The notes beneath the pieces were generated by a model, which saw nothing but the letters and a program-made list of their open reading frames with translations, did no database searches and was not told the origin of the DNA. Below, piece after piece: positions 36,145-46,745 of a DNA stretch of 64,000 nt (position 1 is the first letter of the stretch; the number at the start of each line of letters is the position of its first letter). The position numbers and the translations under genes were made by a program. The stretch comes from Thermoanaerobacterium xylanolyticum LX-11. Lineage in GTDB: Bacteria > Bacillota > Thermoanaerobacteria > Thermoanaerobacterales > Thermoanaerobacteraceae. Location: the NCBI RefSeq assembly GCF_000189775.2, contig NC_015555.1, positions 1,313,001-1,377,000 on the forward strand. Direction: 5' to 3'.

Positions 36145-36500
36145 TTGTCTTCACTCTCTCGACTATCTAAATCTTTTAAAATCTTAGAAATATGGGCACC
36201 ATATTCTATCGAATTATCAAGTTCGAAAATCAATTCAGGAATATATCTTAACTTAATTCTTTTTCCTAATTCACGTCTTATAAAACCAGTTGCACTTTTT
36301 AAACCTTCTATAGTGTTCTTTTTTTCATCATCATTTCCATAAACGCTAATATAAATTTTTGCATAACGCAAATCTTTTGAAACTTCGATATCTGTTATGC
36401 TAGTCATATTACTTATTCTTGGGTCCTTTATCTCTTCGAATATCATTTGGCTTACTTCTTTTTTTATTTCTTCTGATAAACGTCCAATTCTGTACTGCAC
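36141..36500 (-). CDS. rbfA: Ribosome-binding factor A
   Basis: 119-residue KH-fold protein that helps 30S maturation and 17S processing. Typical sequence: RIGRLSEEIKKEVSQMI, IKDPRI and SVTDIEVSKDLRYAKIYIS-like stretch, and RYIPELIFELDNSIEYG. Placed between infB and nrnA. Confidence 0.96.
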   Translation of the reverse strand: MQYRIGRLSEEIKKEVSQMIFEEIKDPRISNMTSITDIEVSKDLRYAKIYISVYGNDDEKKNTIEGLKSATGFIRRELGKRIKLRYIPELIFELDNSIEYGAHISKILKDLDSRESEDK

Positions 36501-36514
36501 ATTAATTCATCCTT

Positions 36515-38554
36515 TCAACGAGGTATTTCCTCCATCTGATATGCTTCCAGCACATCACCTTCTTTTATGTCATTAAATCTTTCTATGCCTATTCCACATT
36601 CAAAACCAGATTGTACTTCTTTTACGTCGTCTTTAAATCTCTTTAATGAAGATATTTTCCCTTCAAAAATCACTATGCCATCTCTTACTAATCTTATGTT
36701 TGCATTTCTGGAAATTTTACCTTCTACTACATAGCATCCAGCTACATTACCCACATTAGGAACCCTAAATACAGCTCTTACTTCTGCCTTACCTAATTCT
36801 TTTTCTCTATACTCTGGTTCCAACATACCCTTCATAGCTGCTTTTAAATCATCAATTGCATCATATATTATTCTATATAATCTTATGTCGACTTTCTCTT
36901 TTTCTGCTAAAGACTTAGCCTTGCTATCAGGTCTTACATTAAAACCAATTATTATGGCATTAGATGCGGAAGCAAACATAACATCAGTTTCAGTAATAGC
37001 ACCAACCGCTCCATGAATGACTCTAAGTCTAACATCATCATTACTCAATTGCTCAATTGAGCTTTTTAATGCTTCCACAGAACCCTGTACATCAGCTTTT
37101 AATATTATATTTAGTTCTTTTACATTGCCTTCTTTTATTTGATTAAACAGTTCATCAAGAGATATCTTTTGCTTTTGCATCATTTCTTCTTCTCTAAACT
37201 TTTCCTTACGTTTTTCGGCAATTGAACGGGCTTTTTTCTCATCATCCAATACAACAAGTATGTCTCCTGCCTTTGGAACATCAGATAGTCCTAAAACTTC
37301 AACAGGTATGGATGGTGATGCTTTTTTAACTTTCCTGCCTTTATCATCAAACATTGCCCTTACTTTGCCATAAGCTGTTCCAGCAATTATTACATCACCT
37401 GTTTTTAGTGTTCCCTTTTGTACTAAAACTGTTGCAACAGGACCTCTGTTTTTGTCAAGTTGCGCTTCAATGATTGTACCTCTGGCTGGTCTATTTGGAT
37501 TTGCCTTTAATTCGAGCATTTCTGCTTCCAATAATATCATTTCAAGTAAATCATCAAGTCCAAGATTTTTTTGCGCTGAAACATTGACACATATTGTATT
37601 TCCGCCCCAATCCTCTGGCACCAAACCATATTCCACCAATTCTTGTTTAACTCTATCTGGATTCGCATTAGGTTTGTCAATTTTATTTATAGCTACAATT
37701 ATCGGAACATTAGCGGCTTTAGCATGGTTTATCGCTTCTATTGTTTGAGGCATAACACCATCATCTGCTGCTACAACTAATACAGCAATATCAGTTACAC
37801 TGGCACCTCTAGCCCTCATAGCCGTAAATGCTTCATGCCCTGGTGTATCCAAAAACACGACTTTTTTTCCGTTTATTTCTACAACAGATGCACCAATGTG
37901 CTGTGTAATTCCTCCAGCTTCACGTTGAGTAACATTTGTCTTTCTGATTGCATCCAATAATGATGTTTTTCCATGATCTACATGGCCCATAACAGTTATT
38001 ACAGGTGGTCTGGGCAAAAGATCTTTTTCATCATCTTCTTTGTCCATAATTTCAAGATTATCTTCATTTTCCTCTTTTTTTTCTAATAAAAAGCCATACT
38101 CTTCAGCAATTTGCGAAGCATTTTCATAGTCTATTTGTTGATTTATTGTCACCATTATTCCTTTGGATATCAATTTCTTTATGATATCTGAAGGATTTAT
38201 TTTCATTTTTTCGGATAATTCTTTAACAGTTATAAACGCAGGTATAGATATTATTTTAACAGAATCATCTTGTGGTTTATTATTATCATCCTTCGCCTTT
38301 TTGGCGTCTGACTTTTTTTGCTTTTTGTTAGGCTTTTTAGGCTTTTCATCAATTTCGTTATATTCTTCTACTAATTCATCTGTTTCTTTTTTCTCTTTTT
38401 CAGTTAATAAATCTATTATTAAACTTACTTCATCGTCTTCTAATGTGCTCATATGATTTTTTACATTAATATCTAAATCATTCAACTTCGAAATCAATTC
38501 TTTGCTCGTAATTTTTAGTTCTTTTGCCAACTCATAAACTCTTGTCTTTGACAT
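36515..38554 (-). CDS. infB: Translation initiation factor IF-2
   Basis: 679 residues, on the short side for IF-2. IF2_N repeats ([16 protein letters not shown] and later [15 protein letters not shown]) flank a lysine-rich linker. The G domain starts [15 protein letters not shown] (near residue 188), with DTPGHEAF and NKIDKPNA. Domains II to IV follow and carry fMet-tRNA binding. The ATG at 38554 follows GGAGGTGAATAAA; an upstream in-frame ATG at 38569 would contain the SD. Confidence 0.97.
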   Translation of the reverse strand: MSKTRVYELAKELKITSKELISKLNDLDINVKNHMSTLEDDEVSLIIDLLTEKEKKETDELVEEYNEIDEKPKKPNKKQKKSDAKKAKDDNNKPQDDSVKIISIPAFITVKELSEKMKINPSDIIKKLISKGIMVTINQQIDYENASQIAEEYGFLLEKKEENEDNLEIMDKEDDEKDLLPRPPVITVMGHVDHGKTSLLDAIRKTNVTQREAGGITQHIGASVVEINGKKVVFLDTPGHEAFTAMRARGASVTDIAVLVVAADDGVMPQTIEAINHAKAANVPIIVAINKIDKPNANPDRVKQELVEYGLVPEDWGGNTICVNVSAQKNLGLDDLLEMILLEAEMLELKANPNRPARGTIIEAQLDKNRGPVATVLVQKGTLKTGDVIIAGTAYGKVRAMFDDKGRKVKKASPSIPVEVLGLSDVPKAGDILVVLDDEKKARSIAEKRKEKFREEEMMQKQKISLDELFNQIKEGNVKELNIILKADVQGSVEALKSSIEQLSNDDVRLRVIHGAVGAITETDVMFASASNAIIIGFNVRPDSKAKSLAEKEKVDIRLYRIIYDAIDDLKAAMKGMLEPEYREKELGKAEVRAVFRVPNVGNVAGCYVVEGKISRNANIRLVRDGIVIFEGKISSLKRFKDDVKEVQSGFECGIGIERFNDIKEGDVLEAYQMEEIPR

Positions 38555-38555
38555 T

Positions 38556-38876
38556 TTATTCACCTCCATTAGTTAGAACCTCCTTTGCTTCAGCTAATAG
38601 TTTGTTAGATAGGTTTTCATCTGTAATGCCAATCACCGCTGTATTGTCTCTCCCTATGCTTTTGCCAATATAAGACATATTACCAGCGATTATATATATA
38701 ATGTTTTTATCATTACATAAAGATACAAACTTCTTCTTTGTATTTTCAGAAGCGTCTTCCGCTATAATGACAAGACGAACATTTGATTTAGCAATTCCTT
38801 TTTCAACTGGCAACCTTCCTGGCAATAATTTCCCTGCTCTCCTGCATAACCCCAGCATCGAATAAAATTTATTCAT
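38556..38876 (-). CDS. L7Ae-family ribosomal-like protein (YlxQ)
   Basis: 106 residues with the L7Ae/L30e RNA-binding fold: [30 protein letters not shown], and [15 protein letters not shown]7Ae relatives bind kink-turns; YlxQ is a conserved K-turn protein in Firmicutes. The ATG at 38876 follows AAAAGAGG. It overlaps ylxR by 8 bases and ends one base before infB. Confidence 0.92.
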   Translation of the reverse strand: MNKFYSMLGLCRRAGKLLPGRLPVEKGIAKSNVRLVIIAEDASENTKKKFVSLCNDKNIIYIIAGNMSYIGKSIGRDNTAVIGITDENLSNKLLAEAKEVLTNGGE

Positions 38877-39138
38877 TTGAAACCTCTTTTCTGATTTGTT
38901 CAATAATATCTTCAGTTAATGAAGTTTCCAATGCTCTTTCTATTTTTTTTGATTTTAAGGCTTTTTCTACACAGTCAATGTTTTTACACACGTAACAACC
39001 TCTGCCAGATAACTTACCTGTCAAATCCACCTGAATTTCATTGCTATGTGCTTTTTTTACGATTCGAAGTAACTCTCTTTTCGGTTTCATTTCTTGGCAA
39101 CCAAGACACATTCTCATTGGAACTTTTTTAGACTTCAC
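38869..39138 (-). CDS. ylxR: YlxR/RnpM family RNA-binding protein
   Basis: 89 residues with the DUF448 hallmark: RMCLGCQEMKPKRELLRIVK and LTGKLSGRGCYVCKNIDCVEKA. Recent work names the Bacillus protein RnpM, an RNase P modulator. The start is GTG. It sits between nusA and ylxQ as in Bacillus. Confidence 0.93.
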   Translation of the reverse strand: MKSKKVPMRMCLGCQEMKPKRELLRIVKKAHSNEIQVDLTGKLSGRGCYVCKNIDCVEKALKSKKIERALETSLTEDIIEQIRKEVSNE

Positions 39139-39155
39139 GTTATCAACCCCAACCT

Positions 39156-40193
39156 TTAAGATTTAGCAGTAGATTCACTTGTTATGTCTATCTTCCATCC
39201 TGTTAGCTTAGCAGCCAATCTTACATTTTGCCCTTCTTTGCCAATTGCAAGAGAAAGCTGATAATCAGGCACGACGACCCTGGCTATTTTTTCTTTTTCA
39301 TCAATATCAATACTTAAAACTTTAGCCGGACTTAAAGCATTAGTCACAAATTCTTGTGGTTTTGAGCTCCATTTTACGATATCTATCTTTTCACCTTTTA
39401 GCTCATTTACAACAGCTTGTACCCTTGCACCCTTGTAACCTACACATGAACCCACCGGATCAACATTTTCGTCTTTTGCATATACAGCCATTTTAGTCCT
39501 TGAACCAGGTTCTCTTGAGATGCTTCTAATTTCAACGATACCTTGTTGTAATTCTGGTACTTCCATCTCAAAAAGCCTTTTTACTAGTCCTGGATGCGAA
39601 CGTGATATCAGTATTTGTGGACCTTTTGTAGTTTTTTTGACTTCTACTATATAGACTTTTATTCTATCTCCATGTTTGTAAGTTTCATTTGGAATCTGCT
39701 CATTTGGCGTTAGTGTAGCTTCAGTTTTACCTAAATCAACTAAAACATTCTTTTTTTCTATTCTTTCTACAATTCCAGTAACTATTTCTGATTCCTTGCT
39801 TAAAAAATCTTCATATACAATGCCTCGTTCTGCTTCTCTTATTCTTTGAACAACAACTTGTTTAGCATTTTGAGCTGCTATTCTTCCAAAAGATTTAGGC
39901 GTAACTTCAATATCAACAGTATCACCAACAAGGTATTTCTTGCTTAATTTTTGAGCTTCTTCCAAACTTATTTCAAGCAAATCATTATATACATTTTCGA
40001 CAACCGTTTTTTGGGCATAGACTTTAACATCACCTGTTTCACGATCCATCTTTACTTTGACATTCTGAGCTGTTCCATAGTTTTTTTTGTACGCTGAAAC
40101 TAATGCAGCTTCTATTGCCTCAAACATCGTCTCTTTTGGAATGCCTTTATCTTTGCAAATTTGTTCAAGTGCTTCAATAAATTCGGTGTTCAT
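39156..40193 (-). CDS. nusA: Transcription termination/antitermination protein NusA
   Basis: 345 residues: N-terminal RNAP-binding domain (about 1-125), an S1 domain (IVTGIVERIEKKNVLVDLG), then KH1 and KH2 (VGSCVGYKGARVQAVVNEL; LAIGKEGQNVRLAAKLTGW). The C-terminal acidic repeats of enteric NusA are absent, as is normal in Firmicutes. NusA promotes pausing and intrinsic termination. It could feed back on its own leader hairpin at 40714-40735. Confidence 0.97.
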   Translation of the reverse strand: MNTEFIEALEQICKDKGIPKETMFEAIEAALVSAYKKNYGTAQNVKVKMDRETGDVKVYAQKTVVENVYNDLLEISLEEAQKLSKKYLVGDTVDIEVTPKSFGRIAAQNAKQVVVQRIREAERGIVYEDFLSKESEIVTGIVERIEKKNVLVDLGKTEATLTPNEQIPNETYKHGDRIKVYIVEVKKTTKGPQILISRSHPGLVKRLFEMEVPELQQGIVEIRSISREPGSRTKMAVYAKDENVDPVGSCVGYKGARVQAVVNELKGEKIDIVKWSSKPQEFVTNALSPAKVLSIDIDEKEKIARVVVPDYQLSLAIGKEGQNVRLAAKLTGWKIDITSESTAKS

Positions 40194-40212
40194 TATTTTC
40201 CCTCCTTTTAGT

Positions 40213-40668
40213 TTAAAATTTTATAATAGGTTTAACCAAACTAACATTTTTTAAATCAAATTCTCTTTTTCCACCATCGTCAACGATGATTACTTTATCA
40301 TCTTCGAGGCCTAAAAGCTCGCCTTCATACTTTTTCTTTTTATCTATCGGTTGATACAATGAAACTTCAACTAAACTGCCTTTGAATTTTTCAAAATCAC
40401 GTTTTGTTTTTAATGGTCTATCTATTCCCGGCGAAGACACTTCAAGTATATAACTATTGTCTATTGGATCTACTTCATCCAGCTTTTCACTTAAATATTC
40501 ACTTATAATTTGGCAATCGTCTAAACTGACTCCTCCATCTTTGTCTATATAAACCCTTAAATACCAATTGTTGCCTTCTTTTTTGTACTCAACATCAACA
40601 AGCTCAAACTTATTTTTTTCTATGGCTGGAGTAACAAGCTGCCTTGTCAGCTCTTCAATCTTTGACAA
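40213..40668 (-). CDS. rimP: Ribosome maturation factor RimP
   Basis: 151 residues. The sequence LVTPAIEKNKFELVDVEY, VYIDKDGGVSLDDCQIISEYLSEKLDE and YILEVSSPGIDRPLK identify RimP, a 30S assembly factor. AAGGAGGTTATCAAA stands before a TTG at 40668, which is taken as the start. Longer in-frame versions from 40731 or 40692 run through the SD or the leader hairpin. Confidence 0.95.
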   Translation of the reverse strand: MSKIEELTRQLVTPAIEKNKFELVDVEYKKEGNNWYLRVYIDKDGGVSLDDCQIISEYLSEKLDEVDPIDNSYILEVSSPGIDRPLKTKRDFEKFKGSLVEVSLYQPIDKKKKYEGELLGLEDDKVIIVDDGGKREFDLKNVSLVKPIIKF

Positions 40669-40713
40669 TTTGATAACCTCCTTGTAGCTCATTATTTTAT
40701 ATATATAATACGA

Positions 40714-40735
40714 AAGAGTGGGAAACCCCACTCTT
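40714..40735 (-). promoter_or_regulatory. Terminator-like hairpin in the rimP-nusA leader
   Basis: Nine-base GC-rich stem (40714-40722 with 40727-40735) and four-base loop, followed by UCGUAUUAUAUAU in the transcript. It lies about 20 bases downstream of the predicted start of the rimP promoter, so it is within the leader. It could also stop polC transcripts. Confidence 0.6.
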
Positions 40736-40762
40736 AAGTTCCATCTCTATTTTGCCATATCA

Positions 40763-40791
40763 ATTATAACATACACAAATAACCAATGCAA
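40763..40791 (-). promoter_or_regulatory. Sigma-A promoter of the rimP-nusA-infB operon
   Basis: Minus strand: -35 TTGCAT (40786-40791), 17-base spacer, -10 TATAAT (40763-40768). The -35 starts 3 bases past the polC stop. Confidence 0.78.
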
Positions 40792-40793
40792 CA

Positions 40794-43700
40794 TTAAAAT
40801 AAACTTAATTGATTTGATTCAGGAATATCCTGTAGACAACCATGCTGCTTTAATATATCAATAACCGTTTTACTAATTCTCGTTCTATTTCTCAAGTCTT
40901 CTATTGATAAAAATTTGCCTTTTTCTCTCTCTTCAGCTATTATCTTCGCTGCTTGCTTGCCTATACCTTCCAATGAGTTCAACGGAGGCAATATGCCATC
41001 TTTTGTAATTAAAAATTTAACTGCATCAGATTTATATAAATCAATATTTGTGAACTTTAGACCTCTAAGGTACATTTCAAGGCCAACCTCTAATATTGTC
41101 AATAAGCTTTTCTCTTTTGCTGTAGCATTATTGCTCTTTGATTCAATTAGCCTTATATTTTCTTTGATTTTTTCTAAAGAATCCATCATATCTAAGTTAA
41201 ACTCATCAGCTCTAACAGTAAAATAGGTAGCATAAAAAGCCTCAGGATGATGCACTTTAAAATAAGCTATCCTAAAAGCCATTATGACATAAGCAACTGC
41301 ATGGGCTTTAGGAAACATGTACTTAATTTTTTGGCATGACTGGATAAACCAATCAGGCACATTATGCTTTTTCATTTCTTCTATTTCTTCCTCTTTGATG
41401 CCCTTCCCTTTTCTAACACTTTCCATTATCTTAAAAGACAGTTTCTTGTCAAGCCCTTTACTAATAAGAAATAACATTATATCATCTCTTGTAGAGATTA
41501 CTTCTTTAAGGGTGGCTTTGCCTTCTTTTATTATGTCCTGCGCATTATTAAGCCAAACATCCGTACCATGCGAAAGTCCACTTATTCTCACAAGTTCTGC
41601 AAAAGTTGTCGGCTTTGTATCAACCAGCATTTGTCTTACAAATTTCGTTCCAAATTCAGGCAGCCCTAAAGTACCTACTGTGCAATTTATATCTTCTGGA
41701 TTTATGTTAAGCGCTTCTACGCTTGTAAAAAGGCTCATTGTCTTTTTGTCATCTAATGGTATTTCTCTGGCATTGATTCCTGTTAAATCCTCCAGCATTC
41801 TTATTACAGTAGGATCATCATGACCAAGTATATCAAGCTTAAGCAGTCTTCCGCTTATAGAGTGATAATCAAAGTGCGTTGTTATTATGTCTGAATCTTG
41901 TGCATCTGCAGGATGTTGTATAGGTGTAAAATCGTAAATATCTTTGTCTTTAGGAACAACCATAACACCACCTGGATGTTGCCCTGTAGTCCTTTTGGCA
42001 CCAGTACAACCCATGACTAGCCTTTTGATTTCTGCATTATGAACTGTTAAATTTTTTTCTTCAAAATACTTTTTTACAAAGCCGTATGCTGTTTTATCAG
42101 CCAATGTACCAATAGTTCCAGCTCTAAAGACGTGACCTGTTCCAAATATTTCTTCTGTGTATTTATGCGCTATCGGCTGATAATCTCCTGAAAAGTTTAA
42201 ATCTATATCTGGTTCTTTGTCCCCTTCAAATCCAAGAAAAACTTCAAATGGAATATCATGCCCATCTTTTTTCATTTTTGTTCCACATTGTGGACAATTT
42301 TTATCAGGCATATCTACACCAGAACCGTAACTTCCATCTAATATAAATTCCGAATGCTTGCAATGAGGACAGATATAATGAGGTGGCAACGGATTAACCT
42401 CGGTTATTCCACTCATCGTTGCCACAAACGATGAACCGACTGAGCCCCTTGAACCAACTAAATAACCATCATTCAATGATTTTGTCACTAGTTTTTGAGC
42501 TATAATATACATGACAGCATATCCATTATTTATGATAGAATTTAGTTCTTTGTCTAACCTTTTTTCAACTATATCTGGCAATTTTTCACCATATATTTCA
42601 TGAGCTTTGTTTAATGTCAATTTTCTAAGCTCTTCTTCTGCACCTTCTATTGACGGAGGAAATGTTCCATCTGGTATCGGTTTAACGTCTTCTATAGAAT
42701 CTGCTATTTCATTAGGATTGTCTATGACGATCTCTTTTGCAATCTCTCTATCAAAATAATCAAATTCTCGCATCATTTCATCAGTTGTTCTAAAATAAAG
42801 TGGTGGTTGTCTATCAGCATCTTTAAATCCCTTTCCATACATGAGTATTTTTCTATACACATTATCCCAAGGATCTAAAAAGTGGACATCACACGTTGCA
42901 ACAACCGGCTTTTTGAATTGTTTGCCTAAATCATAAATTCTTTTATTTATCTTAATCAATTCTTCTTTGTTTTTTACCTCGCCTTTGTCAATTAAAAATT
43001 CATTATTTCCTAAAGGTTGCACTTCTAAATAATCATAATAACTGACGATTTCTTGCAATTTATCGTCATCAAGATTTGATATTAATCCTCTAAATACTTC
43101 ACCTTGTTCACAAGCGGAACCAATTAACAATCCTTCTCTCATTTGTGACAACAAACTTTTAGGAATTCTCGGATTTCTATGAAAATACTCTAAATTTGAC
43201 TTTGATACCAATTCATAGAGATTTCTCAAGCCCTTTTGATTCTTAACAAGTATAATTACATGATATGTAGGCATTTTTTTTATGTCAACCTTATTTTTTA
43301 AATAATCATTTATTTCATTTACTTTTTCTATTCCGTTTTCTTTTAACTTATTGATGCTTTTAATAAAAATTTCAGCAGTTGCCTTAGCATCGTCTACGGC
43401 TCTATGATGATTTTCAAGTGACACACCAAGATGCTGCGCTACAGTATCCAGCTTGTAATTTTTTAGATTTTCATACATATGTCTACTTAATTCTAAAGTG
43501 TCCAAAACAGGATTATCCACTTCCATACCAAGATTTCTGGCTTTTGTCTTTATAAAAGTCACATCAAAGTTTGCATTATGTGCTACAAGAATAGAATCTT
43601 TTATAAAGTCCAAAAATTTAGGCAAAATTTCTTCGATAGATGGGTACTCTTTAACCATATCATCTGTTATGCCAGTCAATTTTGTTATAAATTTTGATAT

Positions 43701-45026
43701 GTGAACTTGTGGATTTACAAAAGTCTCAAATGTATCTACTATTTGAAAATTTTTTATCTTGACAGCTCCAATTTCGATAATGTTGTCATTAATACTTGAA
43801 AGACCTGTGGTTTCAATGTCAAATACAACAAAGCTGCCGTCAATAGTCGCAGATGTACTTCCACTGACGATTGGAACACCATCATTGACGAGATAACCTT
43901 CTATACCGTAGATTACTTTAATACCATATTTTTTCGCAGCACTTTGAGCTTCGGGATAAGCCTGCAATACAGCATGATCTGTTATTGCAATTGCTTTGTG
44001 CCCCCACTCTGATGCTCTTTTTATTAAAGACTCTGCAGAGCTTACTCCATCCATGCTGCTCATTTGTGTGTGTACATGCAACTCTACTCTCTTTTGTAGA
44101 TGAGAATCTACTCTGAAAGATTTCTCGCACATCTCTATGTCTTTAGCGTTCAATATTAGATCTCTTTCATATTTATCGTAAATAACAGCACCACGCACTT
44201 TTACATTGCTACCTATTGTTAATCTGTCTTTAATTAAACTGTACTTTTCTCCATTTAAAAATGCCTTAACTGTAAATGAAGACGTAGTATCTGTAATATC
44301 AAAAGTCATCAGATATTTAGATTTTATTTCGCGGAAATCTATTGAAAAAATTTCACCTTTTATTGCAACATCATCGCCTTCTTGAAATACATCGCAGATC
44401 TTTACACTTTCTGTATTTATTTCTTTTCCAAGCAATACTTTACTGTCATTATTATCCATATCACTTTCGATTTTTTGGCTGTTTTCTGGAGGACTTGCAA
44501 TGATGTTATTTGCCAAAATTTCCTCGTCCTTTTTGATTTCTTCATGAAGTTTGTCATATATTGATTCATCAAAATCTAATGCAAAACTTACGTTTAGATC
44601 ATAATATTCTTTTATCAATTCGCTAATGTACATATCGATCTTGTTTTTCTTAAGAAAATTAAAAGATACTTCATTTGATGCCTTTATGATTACATGTTCC
44701 ACATCTTTAATAGATATATGACATGATTTTATAAAGCTTAAAGTACCAGGATATTTTTCACTGGCTTTTTTTATGATATCATCCCAATACTCATTTAAAA
44801 CTGAATACACATCAATGTTATTTGTGCCTATAAATTCAAATTCTATATTTGAAAGTAGAGGGATTTTTGATTTAATAGTAGATTTTAAAGATTCTAATTT
44901 TGAAACGTCTTTTTTTAAATTGAAGGGCAAAGACAGTATAAGTTTTCTTTCCTTTAGACATAAACTTATCTTATTTATTTTTATATCGCTTATACCTAAT
45001 TCCTCTTTAAGAAAAGAAGGTAGCAT
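40794..45026 (-). CDS. polC: DNA polymerase III, PolC type
   Basis: Replicative polymerase of low-GC Firmicutes; 1410 residues. Order of domains: N-terminal domain, OB fold, a PHP domain (HVHTQMSSMDG, near 317) split by a DEDD proofreading exonuclease (VVFDIETTGL, near 400, and HNANFDVTF), a zinc-binding module (CPHC and CPQC, near 885-910), then the C-family palm and fingers (FEGDKEPDIDLNFSGDYQ) and helix-hairpin-helix. No intein or frameshift is seen. A TTG precedes the ATG; AAGGAG serves either. Confidence 0.97.
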   Translation of the reverse strand: MLPSFLKEELGISDIKINKISLCLKERKLILSLPFNLKKDVSKLESLKSTIKSKIPLLSNIEFEFIGTNNIDVYSVLNEYWDDIIKKASEKYPGTLSFIKSCHISIKDVEHVIIKASNEVSFNFLKKNKIDMYISELIKEYYDLNVSFALDFDESIYDKLHEEIKKDEEILANNIIASPPENSQKIESDMDNNDSKVLLGKEINTESVKICDVFQEGDDVAIKGEIFSIDFREIKSKYLMTFDITDTTSSFTVKAFLNGEKYSLIKDRLTIGSNVKVRGAVIYDKYERDLILNAKDIEMCEKSFRVDSHLQKRVELHVHTQMSSMDGVSSAESLIKRASEWGHKAIAITDHAVLQAYPEAQSAAKKYGIKVIYGIEGYLVNDGVPIVSGSTSATIDGSFVVFDIETTGLSSINDNIIEIGAVKIKNFQIVDTFETFVNPQVHISKFITKLTGITDDMVKEYPSIEEILPKFLDFIKDSILVAHNANFDVTFIKTKARNLGMEVDNPVLDTLELSRHMYENLKNYKLDTVAQHLGVSLENHHRAVDDAKATAEIFIKSINKLKENGIEKVNEINDYLKNKVDIKKMPTYHVIILVKNQKGLRNLYELVSKSNLEYFHRNPRIPKSLLSQMREGLLIGSACEQGEVFRGLISNLDDDKLQEIVSYYDYLEVQPLGNNEFLIDKGEVKNKEELIKINKRIYDLGKQFKKPVVATCDVHFLDPWDNVYRKILMYGKGFKDADRQPPLYFRTTDEMMREFDYFDREIAKEIVIDNPNEIADSIEDVKPIPDGTFPPSIEGAEEELRKLTLNKAHEIYGEKLPDIVEKRLDKELNSIINNGYAVMYIIAQKLVTKSLNDGYLVGSRGSVGSSFVATMSGITEVNPLPPHYICPHCKHSEFILDGSYGSGVDMPDKNCPQCGTKMKKDGHDIPFEVFLGFEGDKEPDIDLNFSGDYQPIAHKYTEEIFGTGHVFRAGTIGTLADKTAYGFVKKYFEEKNLTVHNAEIKRLVMGCTGAKRTTGQHPGGVMVVPKDKDIYDFTPIQHPADAQDSDIITTHFDYHSISGRLLKLDILGHDDPTVIRMLEDLTGINAREIPLDDKKTMSLFTSVEALNINPEDINCTVGTLGLPEFGTKFVRQMLVDTKPTTFAELVRISGLSHGTDVWLNNAQDIIKEGKATLKEVISTRDDIMLFLISKGLDKKLSFKIMESVRKGKGIKEEEIEEMKKHNVPDWFIQSCQKIKYMFPKAHAVAYVIMAFRIAYFKVHHPEAFYATYFTVRADEFNLDMMDSLEKIKENIRLIESKSNNATAKEKSLLTILEVGLEMYLRGLKFTNIDLYKSDAVKFLITKDGILPPLNSLEGIGKQAAKIIAEEREKGKFLSIEDLRNRTRISKTVIDILKQHGCLQDIPESNQLSLF

Positions 45027-45039
45027 CAAAATGCACTCC

Positions 45040-45669
45040 TTACATCCATACCTTTAAAATGTCTTTATACATCATTAGCCTAGCTTTAAAACCTTTAATG
45101 AAGCCCAACTTTTCTTCTTTCATTACATGCGTCATATTTTCTAACTGCACATGCTGCACTCTTAAATGTTTTTTTTTGGCATATTTCGTAAGCGCTACTT
45201 CTATTCCATATTTTAAAATGTCTACATCACTATTATTTATAAAATCTATAAGAACATCTTTTTTTAAAGTACGCTGTCCTGACAAAAATGGAGCTATTTT
45301 TTGTGCCAAATCAGTTCTTTTCCTTCCAGATGAAAATATACCAACTGCCATATCGCACTTATTATCCAAAACAGGTTTTACTAATTTGTTAAAATGCTCA
45401 GGAGTAAAACCTATAAGATCTGCATCAAGCAAAACTAAGATATCTCCATTAGCAGCTTGAATACCCCTTTTTAGAGCAGCACCTTTCCCTAAATTTGTTT
45501 TCAAATTTATAAGCTTCACGTTAAAAAGAGAAACGACTTTTTCAGTATCATCTGTTGAACCATCATTTACGACTATCGTTTCATCAATAATATTGATTTT
45601 TTCCAATACTTTTAAAACATCTTTTATATTTTTTCCTTCATTATATGCGGGAATAATTACAGATATCAT
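45040..45669 (-). CDS. Family 2 glycosyltransferase
   Basis: 209-residue GT-A fold enzyme: [25 protein letters not shown] and a DxD-like LLDADLIG. It has no membrane segments. Similar clostridial proteins lie between ispG and polC. The acceptor is unknown; a sugar-nucleotide-dependent lipid or envelope substrate is possible given its MEP/phospholipid neighbours. Its ATG overlaps the ispG stop (ATGA). Confidence 0.85.
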   Translation of the reverse strand: MISVIIPAYNEGKNIKDVLKVLEKINIIDETIVVNDGSTDDTEKVVSLFNVKLINLKTNLGKGAALKRGIQAANGDILVLLDADLIGFTPEHFNKLVKPVLDNKCDMAVGIFSSGRKRTDLAQKIAPFLSGQRTLKKDVLIDFINNSDVDILKYGIEVALTKYAKKKHLRVQHVQLENMTHVMKEEKLGFIKGFKARLMMYKDILKVWM

Positions 45670-46730
45670 AATGATTTCTCCTTCAGTATATCGTTAAGTT
45701 CCTTAATAAATTCATCAAAAAGCTTATCTTCTGATACTTTTTTAATAATCTTTCCCTTTTTAAAAATAAGACCTTCTCCAATTCCCCCGGCTATTCCTAT
45801 ATCTGCTTCTTTAGCTTCGCCTGGACCGTTGACTGCACATCCCATTACAGCAACTTTTATGTCTTGCTTTATATTTGCCGTTGCTTTTTCAACTTTTTGA
45901 GCCAATTCTATCAGATCAATTTTGGTCCTTCCACATGTTGGGCAGGAAATTATTTCTACGCCTCCTTTTGATAATCCTAAAGATTTTAATATTTGTTTTC
46001 CAACTCTTACTTCCTCAATAGGATTACCCGTCAAAGATACTCTTATTGTATCTCCAATACCCAGATACAGTAGCGTACCAATCCCGACAGCAGATTTTAT
46101 AGTTCCTGAAAAAATTGTTCCGGCCTCCGTAATGCCAACATGAAGGGGATAATCTATCTTTTCAGAAATAATCTTATACGACTCAATTGTCAACGGTACA
46201 TTAGTGGTCTTTAAAGATACCACTATATCGTAAAAACCGCATTTTTCTAACAGAGATACACTTTTAAGTGCACTTTCAACAATTCCATCCGCTGTTACAC
46301 CACCATATTTATTTAAAATGTCCCTTTCCAATGAACCAGAATTTACACCTACTCTTATGGGAATTCCTGCATCTTTAGCAGCATCTACTACTGCTTTAAG
46401 CTTATCATCTCCACCAATATTGCCTGGATTTATCCTGATTTTATCCGCCCCATGCTTAATAGCTTCTAAAGCTAATCTATAATCAAAATGTATGTCGGCA
46501 ACAATAGGGATATCAATTTCTTTTTTTATTTCTTCAATGGCTTTTGCAGCAACAACATCAAGGACAGCTACACGTACAATATCACAACCAACACTTTCAA
46601 GTTCTTTAATTTGGTGCACGGTTTTTTTTACATCTCTTGTGTCAGTATTAGTCATGGACTGTATTGCAATCGGGTTTTCTCCACCTATACGTACACTTCC
46701 TATTTTTATTTCTTTTGTTTTTTTCCTCAT
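45666..46730 (-). CDS. ispG: 4-hydroxy-3-methylbut-2-enyl diphosphate synthase IspG
   Basis: Penultimate MEP-pathway step; a [4Fe-4S] enzyme of about 354 residues. It has [28 protein letters not shown] and NPGNIGG in the TIM barrel. Cluster cysteines are in ISCPTCGRT and [12 protein letters not shown]. The ATG at 46730 follows AGGTGAT by 7 bases and is preferred to GTG at 46742. Confidence 0.96.
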   Translation of the reverse strand: MRKKTKEIKIGSVRIGGENPIAIQSMTNTDTRDVKKTVHQIKELESVGCDIVRVAVLDVVAAKAIEEIKKEIDIPIVADIHFDYRLALEAIKHGADKIRINPGNIGGDDKLKAVVDAAKDAGIPIRVGVNSGSLERDILNKYGGVTADGIVESALKSVSLLEKCGFYDIVVSLKTTNVPLTIESYKIISEKIDYPLHVGITEAGTIFSGTIKSAVGIGTLLYLGIGDTIRVSLTGNPIEEVRVGKQILKSLGLSKGGVEIISCPTCGRTKIDLIELAQKVEKATANIKQDIKVAVMGCAVNGPGEAKEADIGIAGGIGEGLIFKKGKIIKKVSEDKLFDEFIKELNDILKEKSL

Positions 46731-46745
46731 AAAGTTTATCACCTA

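Noticed and set aside
41317-41823. Plus-strand open frame of 168 codons
   Set aside because: It lies wholly inside polC on the other strand, has no SD and reads as a hydrophobic/serine-rich antisense shadow.
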